Origin: Gracilaria domingensis
Lineage: Eukaryota > Rhodophyta > Florideophyceae > Gracilariales > Gracilariaceae
Direction: 5' to 3'
DNA: 38,463 nucleotides
Assembly (NCBI GenBank): GCA_022539475.1
Contig: VCMS01000408.1
Span: 1-38,463, forward strand
Each line of letters starts with the position of its first letter. Within the stretch, counting starts at the first letter, position 1. Under the pieces are notes generated by a model. The model ran no database searches and was not told the origin of the DNA. It worked only from the letters and a program-made list of their open reading frames with translations. Position numbers and translations under genes: made by a program. Shown piece by piece: positions 7,809-17,084 of this stretch.

Positions 7809-10120
7809 CAGAGGAGATTACCGGTGGTGGGGTCCTTCATCGCGAGCGACGACGCGCGCGATTGGGGACGACCTCCCGTGGGTACTGCACTCCGTTGTTG
7901 CGGGGGTGGTCCTCTATCACCATATTGGTTGAATGGCACCGCTAGAACCGGGCTGACCGGTACGGATACCTGTGATGGGGGAGCTGAGGTTTGCCTCGAG
8001 GGGGGCTCGCTGGATAGCGAGCTGGACCAGGAGATGTTACCGTGCGATCGAGTTGTCGGTTGTGCGTGCACCAAGTGGACTGGGTGACCGTGGGAGGCAT
8101 ATTGTGTGGATGCCTCATCCGTAGTGGTCTCCTCTTCCTCTACGTCAAACACTGACCGCCTGGTTTTTCCTTTCTCCTTCGATGGTTTGCCAAGTGGTGC
8201 GGAGTCTTTCCTGGCCCCTGACCGAACGGTGTCGCCTAGTCCCTGTGCATGGCGGGCTAGTGCGTTGTAGTCGACCGTGCGGTTGGTAGCTAGGTAGTTG
8301 CGAACCTGTAATTGGATAGACTTCGCCACGTTGTCGGCGTACATCGATTTCAACCTTTTGGTAGTAAAGACGCTTCCACAGCTGGAGGCTAATGCCCATA
8401 GGGAGCGAGCGAATTCCAATTCGGTTGGTCCCGCGCGCTGACGGTACGCAAGCACCTCTGCGTACGCCTCCTGAATACCCTCATCGGTTGCATAGGTTTC
8501 CAGTATGAAGTTGACTACCTGTGGGTATGTCGTCAACATTTCCGTTTGGTCTTCGTCCACCGCCATGGTGTTCGCTTGGAGGCGGCTATGGAGCAACGCT
8601 CCAGCTTGACCAGTTAGCTAGAATTGAAACAACCACATGGCAGCTGCCTCTGAAAACCCATTCTGGTCACAAGCGATCTTGAACCTTTGAAGGAAATCAA
8701 TGATAGCAATAGGGTCATCCCCGCTAAAGCGAGTCTCACCCAGTTGGAAACGAAGCTTCCTATGATGCTTCATTATCTTCTGAGCTACCTCTTTGGTATA
8801 CTCAGCCTGTCTGTTCTCCAATCTATAGGTACGATAGTCAACCGCTTTGGTGAATAAATTGTTGAGCGGTGTAAGCACCTCTAGGTCAGTCTCTTCGTCG
8901 GAAGTTGAGTCCGAATCATTGTATCTTTCGGTCTTACCCTTGCGGGCATTCTTTCCTTTCTTCTGGCCAGAGTCCTTCCTCTTGCGTCGTGAACCTTTAC
9001 GGTCGTCTCCTGACGAATCCGAATCGGTGTCTGAGGACGAAGAGTCCGAGTCCGACCGGCGACTCTTTCTCTTTCCCCTTTTGGTTTTCTTCTTCTCACC
9101 ATTTGGTTTACGTCGACGCTCGTCTCCTGAGCTCGACGAATCTCCATCAGGGTCTCCACCACGTGGTCCTGACGGAGCTACACCAGTGGGTTGAGGGAGG
9201 TATACGTACCTCGGGCCCTCCATGCCCGGAGGCTCTGCTTCTTTCCCCATGCGGTCGATAAATCCTTCACCAATCGGTTGTGTACGAAGGGTAGGATGGA
9301 GAGTACCAAGTGGTTTCGTGGGATCTACAGCTGGCAAGGAAGCATGCTTCATGAAGGCGGCCTGGGCTACCATCTCAGGTTGAAGCTTGGCCCCCTGCCT
9401 CTGCAGAGCCAGCATAACCAATCGGTCAATGTGTCCTCGTACCTCGTTCTCTAGGTACTGTAACACCACCACGGGTACCTTGTCGAGGACCTCCTGGGAG
9501 GCTCGCTCAACTACCACTCGGGTGACCTCGTCCAGGTCCAGTCGCGGCCCGACTGGCACATCTATTTGGTCTACCACTGGGGTTGTTACAGGAGCGGGCT
9601 CCTCCGTTGCGGAGCTTGCTTCTCCGTCCACTTGGTCAGCCCAGGAAAGGGTCGAGGTGTAGTGCAAAACCGTGACGCGAACGGACAAAAACCAGCCGCA
9701 TACGCGGAAGCACTCAAGGAGTTCAGCCTTGCTCCCTGTGAGGGGTGGCGCAGCGGAAGAGCCCTCCGATGGGGTCGACACGTGCCGGGCGTAACTCCGG
9801 GCGACCCGTTCCTGACTTACAGACGGAGGTCGGGGGGAAAGACCAGCCACAGATGTGGAAGATCCGAGACAGCAGTGCGGGCAAATGTAGGGGCAAACGA
9901 AGGAAAAGAGCCGTGTATACGGACACAGGCCCTGTAATAGAAGGGAAAAGAAAAGGAGAAACAAAGCAAAAGAAATAATAACCTGATAACCGGGCGGAGA
10001 ACAGCCGTAAGAACGGGAAAAACAAGAACAAAACAAGACACCAAAATAAACGACAATGTCCGTATGTAAACGGTGGCTCCTCAGAGACGCGAGGCGGATA
10101 AGCACTGCCGTATTCGACAC
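7559..10120 (-). pseudogene. gag polyprotein with CCHC zinc knuckle, interrupted by a TAG (copy 1)
   Basis: One frame is split by TAG at 8618-8620. The N-terminal part has a long Ser/Asp plus Lys/Arg-rich low-complexity segment (about 8900-9160) and then the capsid-like region (TRFSGDDPIAIIDFLQRFKI). The C-terminal part has conserved capsid helices (EVLAYRQRAGPTELEFA) and one zinc knuckle CWFCLSPHHLETAC, a perfect CX2CX4HX4C, followed by a Gln/Asn-rich tail ending at 7559. The true start is uncertain: the first about 100 residues of the frame (from 10120) are hydrophobic and probably translated leader. Copies 1 and 2 differ there by one G (9832-9837). The TAG is present in both copies. Confidence 0.85.
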
Positions 10121-10784
10121 GGACGCTCTCCGAAGAGTCGCGGTCGCGTGCGGGCGATAGACTTAGAGCCGAACACTCGGTTGACTTTACTTCCCAGAAG
10201 GATGGCCAGTCGGCCGGCCCTTAAGTAGGGATCACTACAGTATCTAATCAAACAAATATCCCGGCACACATCCGGCCACAGCCACACACGTGTACCGTGC
10301 CCCGTCGGCTCAAAGGGGCAATCCGCGAAAGCGGCAATATCCACCACGTGGACACCTGATGTGCCCACAACCAGGCCAACAAATAAACATTCTCCCACGA
10401 AAGGCTACCCTATCCCCACCATCTGAGGCACCATTCCGGCATACCGGCACATCTGCGATTAGCAGCACGAGCGAGGCTGGAGTTCCCGGGGTCATTGCAC
10501 TACACGAGAAGCCCCCAGCCTCTCGATCTACCTTCTTTCCCCTCGGTGGGCGTTCCTTCCGAATCAGGTCCTCCGGGTTATCCAACACCGGATAGGACAC
10601 TGAACCTCGTACGGAGTGGTCACTTGGTGGAGCGCTCGGCGCCTTTTTCGGGTGACGCACGCCTCGTTTCTCCATTTAAATAACTGGTGTCGACGTAAAT
10701 TGCTTCAGCAACGAGAACCAAACCACTCAGGTATCTCGTGACTTCCAAATCCTCCCTTTCCAAAACCACTTGGTAATTCACAAA
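9662..10784 (-). other. gag leader / 5' untranslated region of the gypsy element (copy 1)
   Basis: Between gag and the primer-binding site there is no conserved coding signal. On the element's sense strand 9890-10060 is strongly pyrimidine-rich and contains CTTTTCCCTTCTATTACAG at about 9932, a good 3' splice-site match, so a leader intron is possible (inference). A hairpin CCGC-GAAA-GCGG lies at 10323-10334. The part at 10084-10205 is a diverged copy of 11490-11605 in the LTR, sharing GAGCCGAACACTCGGTTG. Confidence 0.4.
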
Positions 10785-10802
10785 GTCTAAGTCGGGAGAC
10801 CA
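10785..10802 (-). promoter_or_regulatory. Candidate tRNA primer-binding site (copy 1)
   Basis: Five bases inside the 5' LTR, the minus strand reads TGGTCTCCCGACTTAGAC. It begins with TGG, as expected for pairing to a tRNA 3'-CCA end. I could not assign the tRNA. The position next to the LTR supports the call. Confidence 0.55.
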
Positions 10803-10807
10803 AAATT

Positions 10808-12199
10808 TGTGGTAAAACAGATCGGTGCGAGCTGCTTGTAGGGAGCCCTGCGTGGGCTCGACCCTGCGGAGGAGTGAAACGCGTGACACCTAATAGGTCG
10901 GCAGCACCCGCAGTTGTCTATATTGCACGGTGACCAAGTGGTACATACGTCTGCACTGGTGTGCAGCAAACACGTTTAACCCTCGAGGTCAGCAAAACTA
11001 TTAGAGGACTACTAGACTTACCAATTGGTGACTGTAGAACCGAACTGGTGTCGAATTAGCCTAGTTGGTGCTTGCTTTTACCATTTGTGTTGTGCAAAAC
11101 CCAGCGATGGGGAAAGACACGCAAAAGCGGTTCAGACCCTTTCTCAAGAGGCGAGCACAGCAGTAGAGCGCTCCCACAGGTACGACACGGCAATGCCGGG
11201 TGTAAGACCGGGGTCGACCCTTCCCAAGTAATGGAGGGAGCGAAGCGGCGAAGGAGACGCGTCCAGCGGTAGAGAGCACACGACACAAGTCGGCAGTAGC
11301 GTCACGTGTGTAGCACACGGTACCCACGAGTGTGGCGATGACACGCGAGAGCGGTAGTAACCCACGCGAGTGTGTCGAGCCACGAACGGTATGCACCGGT
11401 ACACCAAGTAGTGCTACCTGTATAACAGGGACCGAAATAAAGAAAACACACACAAAGTAAACACGCGAAAGCGGTAGTGGTGTTAATGATGCCGCGAGGC
11501 GGATGATGAACCCTGCACAAGGTGTCGACTCTCCGGGAGGAGGATATCGGTCACCAAGGGTGAAACATCAGAGCCGAACACTCGGTTGGTCCGTTTACTT
11601 CCCTGACAATGGGTGCAGCTCAACCTACTAAGTAGTGTAGAGTGCCAACCTACTGTCAAGCGGTGTAGCGAAAATATCTAGAATAAACATCTAAAATACC
11701 CCAACTAATGGGTGCAAACTTCCCACACGTGTGTGACCCACCGGCTAAGCCGTGCGCCTCATAACACTAATCCTAATATGAAGTATACCCAAGAATGGGC
11801 TGATCTCACCAGTTACTCATACTGTGTGTCACCATCTCCCGGCATCGCTGTGCATGTTATGAATCGCATCAGCGAAGGAGTCCCGCAATCGCGTTGCACT
11901 ACAATTTGGTGTGGGAGGTTGGCGTCTCGGGGGTTGAGTACACCTGAGCGCCCCTCCGGCTCTCACGGACCTAGTGCCACGTGGGCCACCGGGAGGTGCA
12001 TTTGTGGTGCACCACCCCGGTCACATATCTACACTACCTAGTAAATATTAATTCTAAATTAACGAAAATAAACTAATTAGTCCTTGCCATGCCTTTGCTT
12101 GAGCGTCTCACGTGGCACAGTAGACACACGTGGCCAGAGGACCGAAACGTCACCATTTGGTCTTGTAGAGCTACCGTTGTTTCGGCGAGCTATAATATA
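10808..12199 (-). repeat. 5' LTR, 1392 bp (copy 1)
   Basis: The plus strand begins TGTGGTA and ends TAATATA, where the other LTR has TACTACA, giving a TG...CA-type terminus with short inverted repeats. It aligns with the left LTR (18501-19071) at both ends but has 821 bp more (about 11088-11908). The aligned parts differ at about 30 of 571 positions. It holds ACCANNTGGT palindromes at 10933, 11030 and 12152 and a cluster of small CGC-GNRA-GCG hairpins (11344-11353, 11464-11473, 11492-11502). The promoter of gag-pol should lie here; I could not identify a TATA box with confidence. Confidence 0.9.
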
Positions 12200-12204
12200 G
12201 TGAT
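12200..12204. repeat. Target-site duplication GTGAT (gypsy, copy 1)
   Basis: Five bases directly outside the 5' LTR match the five bases outside the 3' LTR in copy 2 (18496-18500). Confidence 0.8.
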
Positions 12205-12213
12205 TGTGCTTGT

Positions 12214-13133
12214 CAGGTCCGTATTTGTGACTGTCTGACTTTATAGAAATACAAATAACTAATGACTGATTGAGTAGCATATGCAACAAACCTTTAGTCA
12301 TATTTAGTTATTTACAGTACACTGAGCTACGAAGACACGTGTCGTACTCATATCCTCTCATAATCTTACAGCTGTGCAACGTAATAGCTTAAATGGTTTT
12401 CAAGTTAAGTTTTGGTTTTGTTTTCACTGAAAATAATTTTCCTAGTTAACTAGTCGGTAAGTTATCCCTTTTTCTGATTACATTTGCCTTCGTTTTCAAT
12501 TTCTTGCTCATTTTTGGAAAGTTTTTAAGAACTTTGAAGTTTGAATTAACATTCTTTAGAACGCCTATACGTCGTTAGAGCCAAAACAAGCTGATATGTA
12601 TCGATTTTCCGGACGAGGAAGTAGATTTATTGGAAAATTTGGGATCTGTGACTGAATCTTTGCTTTTTCTGCCCGCTGCCAGTTCTGTACTTATGGAAGT
12701 CGTCGAATCGGCAGCGGGCAGTTAATTCTAACCAGCATCAATTCATCACAACCTTTTGCGACTACGACGAAGGGTCTTTCAGAGATCTGTCTTTTTTCCC
12801 ACCCACTATCGCCTGTAGCTCTTTAAAAGGGACATGACGCATCTTCTAGATGCTCGTGTAGCTAGATTACTTTGTAGTCGAGCTGGTGTTTTTTAGTGTT
12901 TACTGAGACACTCTCACCGACATCAAAACAGTAAAGATCGCTCATGGAGCTGTACCCAAGTGAAACAATAATACTTATATATCTCAAATCAAGAGCAGTG
13001 CAGTTTAATTTCTAGGCAATCACTCTTAGAAAAAGGGCAAAAAATATGTGACTAAATATGACTGACTACGAATTTTATTGAGTGACTTTGACTTTTCGAC
13101 TTGGTCAAAAATATAGTCACAAATACGGCCCTG
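12214..13133. mobile_element. Non-autonomous hAT-like element, 920 bp (copy 1)
   Basis: The ends are inverted repeats CAGG(T/G)CCGTATTTGTGACT, 18 of 19 bases matching. The flanking 8-mers GTGCTTGT (12206-12213) and GTACTTGT (13134-13141) match at 7 of 8. CAGG termini with an 8-bp duplication are the hallmark of hAT transposons. The interior is AT-rich with no transposase, so movement would need a hAT transposase encoded elsewhere. A 12-bp inverted repeat lies inside (12669-12721). Confidence 0.8.
12669..12721. repeat. 12-bp perfect inverted repeat inside the hAT-like element (copy 1)
   Basis: CTGCCCGCTGCC at 12669-12680 pairs with GGCAGCGGGCAG at 12710-12721 around a 29-nt loop. It is GC-rich in an AT-rich setting and would form a stable stem. 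It is not at the element's ends, so its role is unknown. Confidence 0.6.
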
Positions 13134-13359
13134 GTACTTGTTGTATATAATTTTGTGGGAGCATTTATCTACAAATAAAAAGATTTCTACCATTACATAT
13201 ACATATATCATCCAGCAAAAAAGTGCATTTTTATACATAACTGTATCTTAAGAGCAAAAAGTCATAATACTTACTTCGGTCTAGTCTATGTCTACTCACA
13301 GTCCCGTGATGAGCACCAAGCAATTACAAATGCAATTCAGTCTCGGGATCGCTCTGATC

Positions 13360-14811
13360 TCATATTCGCTTCAGAGTTGCAGTAATACGCCCACACTTTG
13401 ATCCTCCTTCGACTGACAAGAACGCCTCCGACTTTCCTTTCGTGTGGTCCGGATCTTTCTCTTCTGCCCATCGTTGCAAAATATTTTGTTCTCCGAGCAC
13501 GTGGTCGGGCATGTTCTTCCAAGCTGCCACAAACGTGACTAAAAAGTGTGCCGCCGTCATCACCACCACCCAGCAAGCCGCTAACACGATCGCCCATTCT
13601 TCCACTGTCGCCGTCACTCGAGCTTCAGAGCTCGCGAATTCGTAATCCTCCTTCCACGATGTGCCATTCTTAACGGGCAAGGTAATTTCGTCGCAAAATC
13701 GATAAAGAATGGCGTATTTGTTGAGGTTGATCACGTCTTGCGGAAAGGCACGCGCAAGAAGCGCGAAATACCCTTCCGCGTTCGCTCGAGAGTTGGATCC
13801 CTCTATTCTTATTCCCTTGAAGTACATCGGAACGCGAGTGCGAATCTCAAACGACACTAGCGTGCTCCACTCATCTCTGAGACCACCAGCATCGAGGTCA
13901 GATGACAGCTCAACAAAGCTCGAACCGTAAGTGAGCACGAGCGAACTGTTTTCATCGAAACCATTCAAGCAGCCCACCACTTGCACCATCAACGTGTCTT
14001 GGCTTTGAAGGCCGGCTGTGAAGCCCATGCATTGCACAGAGCTTCCGGAGATATTCACAAAGAAGAATGATGCAGAAAACTGCTCCGACGGCGTCGAAAA
14101 GGAGAATGTCCGAAATGTGTCTCTGGAACTGACATTCACCACGATCAGCGCGAGCCATATATCTCCAACTGTCTTGTACGAGTTCTCGCTGAGCTTCTGA
14201 ATTAGCTCGAGCGCTTCTGGAGATGTCTTGCTTGTGGTAAAAGGACTGTAGATACCGTCGCCTTCAAACAATAAGTTGTCTTCGACTGCTTCGCACAACA
14301 CCCGAAATCCATCGTCATTGACTCTATCGTTCTCACTGGTTGATTGCACCCAGAGGGGGCGGTACAGCCGGTATGTGCTGCCTTCCAATATGACACATTG
14401 TTCGGCGATGAATGCTATGTCCAGAGCGTTTCCACTTGTGAGATGCTCATCCCGAAAGCAAATGCCGGGCTTTTGTTCCACACGGGTCACAGTACCCGGA
14501 ATGGCGTAGCGAGTGGCCATTGAGTCTACTGCGTATTCGAGAGCAAGCTCCGCAGTATATGCCAGGCCAGTAACCAACAGGAGCACCGAGCCTGATAGAA
14601 GTCGGCCAGGCTTTAGTTTCCTGAGCGCATTATACCTGTCTATACGATGGCCTGCGACGGAGACCGAATGTCCGCGATAAAGGCTTAAGCGACGACGGAA
14701 GTGTTCAAAACTGTCAAGATTCTTTCGCACGATGACGTCCAGTACAATTGTCAATATGAGGTATCGGATAATGTTGAAGACGCTCACGCTTATGTTGGTG
14801 CGAATTGCCAT
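13360..14811 (-). CDS. Hypothetical membrane protein, 483 aa (copy 1)
   Basis: A single open frame from ATG at 14811. I do not recognise the family. There are hydrophobic segments at about residues 10-28, 71-93 (LLSGSVLLLVTGLAY) and 406-431 (WAIVLAACWVVVMTAAHF). The region between the last two (about 310 residues) contains several cysteines and NxS/T sites and is probably on the non-cytosolic side. The C-terminus is a charged cytosolic tail of about 52 residues. The layout resembles a type of two-helix surface protein of unknown function found in oomycetes (inference). The second copy (34683-36134) encodes the same protein. It lies about 220 bp from the hAT-like element, with no other gene next to it. 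Confidence 0.75.
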   Translation of the reverse strand: MAIRTNISVSVFNIIRYLILTIVLDVIVRKNLDSFEHFRRRLSLYRGHSVSVAGHRIDRYNALRKLKPGRLLSGSVLLLVTGLAYTAELALEYAVDSMATRYAIPGTVTRVEQKPGICFRDEHLTSGNALDIAFIAEQCVILEGSTYRLYRPLWVQSTSENDRVNDDGFRVLCEAVEDNLLFEGDGIYSPFTTSKTSPEALELIQKLSENSYKTVGDIWLALIVVNVSSRDTFRTFSFSTPSEQFSASFFFVNISGSSVQCMGFTAGLQSQDTLMVQVVGCLNGFDENSSLVLTYGSSFVELSSDLDAGGLRDEWSTLVSFEIRTRVPMYFKGIRIEGSNSRANAEGYFALLARAFPQDVINLNKYAILYRFCDEITLPVKNGTSWKEDYEFASSEARVTATVEEWAIVLAACWVVVMTAAHFLVTFVAAWKNMPDHVLGEQNILQRWAEEKDPDHTKGKSEAFLSVEGGSKCGRITATLKRI

Positions 14812-16327
14812 AAGGTTGAGTCATGAAGCAAAAGAAAATTCATGCGGTGAATGAGACCGGAGGCGCGAGCTTGCTGAGGGCCGTTCTGATATTAAGATTG
14901 TATAGCAGAGAGCTCGTCAAGGTACCGTAAGAAATATTCGTGTATATCTTGTCACCCAGTTTTCTCCATAGTTGTGAAAATGTTAGAGAACTAATTCTTT
15001 GTCTAACGCTCAACATGCGACCAATTACCGACCTCGAAATACCCTAGAACATCATTCACTTGAAGCTGCAGGAACCCACCGGACGTGAGGGCAGCGGAGC
15101 TCGAAATGCCCTGGATCGAAAATGCTGGAGCCCTCTGTTCCGAGGTTGAGAGAACGTCTTGGTGGTAAGGGTTACCTTCCCTCCGTTTTTCATGGTCAAT
15201 AAGAACTTGAACCGCTATGTTAGCATTCTGCTGATACGTAATTTTGTGCTGGAAGCATCTCATGCTGCGCTAGTAGAGGTATCTGTCCGTGATTGACAGA
15301 ATTCGGCCATTTCGTTTTCCAGGTACAGTTGGCATCGCCAGGAACAAGTTGCCAAATGTGCCAAGGGCAGGGGTCACGTAACGCTTACGTACACCGGGCT
15401 TTTGTGCCTCTTGAAGTACGCAAGCACTACGTGGCTGCCGGCACGTATCTTTTTAACGTGCACACACCCAATCCTACTTCTCAAGTTGAGAATCTCAACC
15501 AAACAAATGAAATGTCTTTGAACGCTACCATCAGCTTTCCCACCTTTTATCGACATTTCACACGTCGTACGTGGTCACGAGATGCCGCGACACCGGTACG
15601 CTTACAGACAGACAAGCTACCTGACAGTGACGGCAAGCGTGCTGCCATTCAGAACAGCCATTTTCAATCTGAATAACTCCGGAGTATTTGCTGAACAGTT
15701 TGTTGTGATCATCGTCCGCCGGGCGACCGATATACTTCGATTTTAGCACACTGTATTGAACCTAGCTGAGTAGCAGTTGGCAAAGCATGCGGCGACCAAG
15801 ACGGCGCACACGCAGAGAACGGCCAGGGGGGCGATACAGGCGTCAGAGCAGGAGATGGAAAACAGCAGAGAGGGCCGTGCTCTTTGCCGAGCAAATGCGA
15901 TAGGAACTGGACAAACTTCACGCAATTCGCGAAGATGACGGCCGAGGCGCTTCTGGCGCAAGCGCAGAAAGAACGCGGAAGAGTGATTCACTGGAGTGCA
16001 ACGGGTGCAACGGAAGGCGGTTGCTCGTATCCCGAAGAAATTATAGGCACACTTGTCGCGCCGGCACGAAAACAACGCGAGCATCGTACATTTGCGCCCG
16101 ATTGTACGCCAATCAATGGCCGCCAAGGAAGTGTTTGATCCGCCACCATGCGCTCCACGTGTTGCGATGGCTCGAATTTCCACATGCGCACTCGCAGTCG
16201 CATTGCTGTACCGGAGAGAGCAGTAAATGGCGAAATTGGTGTATTTTCCTCAAGGAAAGGTTCGGCAAACCCCGATGTATGAGAGTTTGTTTGCTAAAAC
16301 AAAAAACAATCAAATCAATCTGGATCT
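14812..16327. other. No recognisable gene; short open frames only (copy 1)
   Basis: This stretch has several frames of 60-146 codons on both strands (for example 15003-15263 minus, 15293-15676 plus without an ATG start, 15743-16183 minus with a hydrophobic C-terminus), but none shows a motif I know and they overlap each other. In copy 2 the frame around 15514 differs by one base that changes Met to Thr. Spliced exons cannot be excluded. The segment ends at the tandem-duplication junction. Confidence 0.4.
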
Positions 16328-17084
16328 GAAACAATGAAACTACTGTAACTCAACTTCTCTAATATATCTATATTGTAATTGATCAAACTCAACAAATCAA
16401 TGTAGAACGCTGACACTGAGAGTAATCTTTATCATATTGTAGATATCTAGGCCGTACAGAAATTACTCAAGTAGGACAGGGGGTGAAACAGTGGCGTCGT
16501 CAGATTCCGCCTGATCCGGGAACAATGGAGATTCCTTACTGTTGAATGGAGGAAGGGAGGCGAAGGACTACAATCAGACACCTGCCGGTGAAAACATTTA
16601 CTTGGTCAGTCCGAGCGCCTTAAATGCACTAGACTGCCGCTTCTAGCCCACTGCTAGTCAGCGGAGAGATTGAGTTGGTCCTCAGCCTACTCTGTTGCTG
16701 TCAACGTTCCTTACCTAAAGTAGGCTGACGTCAGCGTTCAAAACAATGTAGGTTTGGTAATTCACACCTCACCTTTTAGGCCGAACACGCAGCGTTATCC
16801 GTGATGCTAACGAGAACCAAATCAACTTGAGTAGACGCGATCTTTCACAACTCGCGTAATTCTCAACACCACACTTACCACCACTTTCATTCGCTTCACT
16901 ATCAGCTTTGAACATTTCCGACACAGCAGGATGCTGAGCCTCGGTATTCGAAATATCATCCATCACTCTAGTTTTTCGTCGTTTGTAGGATTTCTTCCTT
17001 TGCGCACTGCGCTTCCTCTCAGAGTTGATACAAATTGTATATAACCTATTTTTCTACCTCCTGAAAAACTCACCATCGGTAGTT
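16328..17084 (-). other. Start of the duplicated unit; low-complexity remnant next to Harbinger pseudogene
   Basis: I see no intact gene here. On the minus strand about 16950-17040 encodes a basic stretch (SERKRSAQRKKSYKRRK) that could be the nuclear-localisation tail of the adjacent Harbinger transposase, then an acidic 65-residue frame (16966-16769). A 9-bp inverted repeat CAGCCTACT/AGTAGGCTG lies at 16683-16727. The segment from 16328 to about 16760 shows nothing else. Confidence 0.35.

Larger units (their letters stand above)
140..12199 (-). mobile_element. Ty3/gypsy chromovirus, copy 1 (3' LTR end outside the window)
   Basis: This is the same insertion as the full-length element at 18501-33522, seen here from just inside the pogo insertion to the outer end of the 5' LTR. 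Reading the minus strand from 12199 leftwards: LTR, primer-binding site, gag, protease, RT, RNase H, integrase, chromodomain, purine tract, then the oppositely oriented ORF pair. The 5-bp target duplication GTGAT follows at 12200-12204. Relative to copy 2 it has an extra G near 6770 that shifts the protease-RT linker, but its RT/RNase H frame is unbroken where copy 2 has two 1-bp deletions. Confidence 0.92.
1..16327. repeat. Tandem segmental duplication, copy 1 (left-truncated)
   Basis: This stretch matches 21328-37650 almost base for base, with an offset of 21327 falling to 21323 through single-base indels. By eye I found about 11 differences: six 1-bp indels (near 8, 5831, 6570, 6770, 9832-9837 and one near 12517 that may instead be a G/T substitution in a T run) and about five substitutions (for example near 5789, 7017, 7233, 15516 and 15857). 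Identity stops abruptly at 16327. There copy 1 runs into Harbinger-derived sequence, while copy 2 continues into single-copy DNA. The left end lies outside the window. Confidence 0.95.

Noticed and set aside
3243..8620. Reassigned stop codons in gag-pol
   Set aside because: The five stops are a mixture of TAG and TAA at positions where the family has different residues (for example Glu and Tyr). ORFs A and B and the transposase use normal stops. Nonsense mutation fits better.
8618..8620. Programmed readthrough of the gag TAG (followed by CTA)
   Set aside because: The context resembles a known readthrough motif, but the stop lies in the middle of the capsid region rather than at the gag-pol border, and four similar stops occur in pol.
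9662..10120. Hydrophobic N-terminus of the gag frame as a signal or membrane domain
   Set aside because: The sequence differs in frame between copies and is equally open and hydrophobic in both because the DNA is pyrimidine-rich; it looks like translated leader.
15293..15676. 127-codon plus-strand frame as a gene
   Set aside because: It has no ATG start, no known motif and overlaps other frames; kept only as part of the undescribed region.
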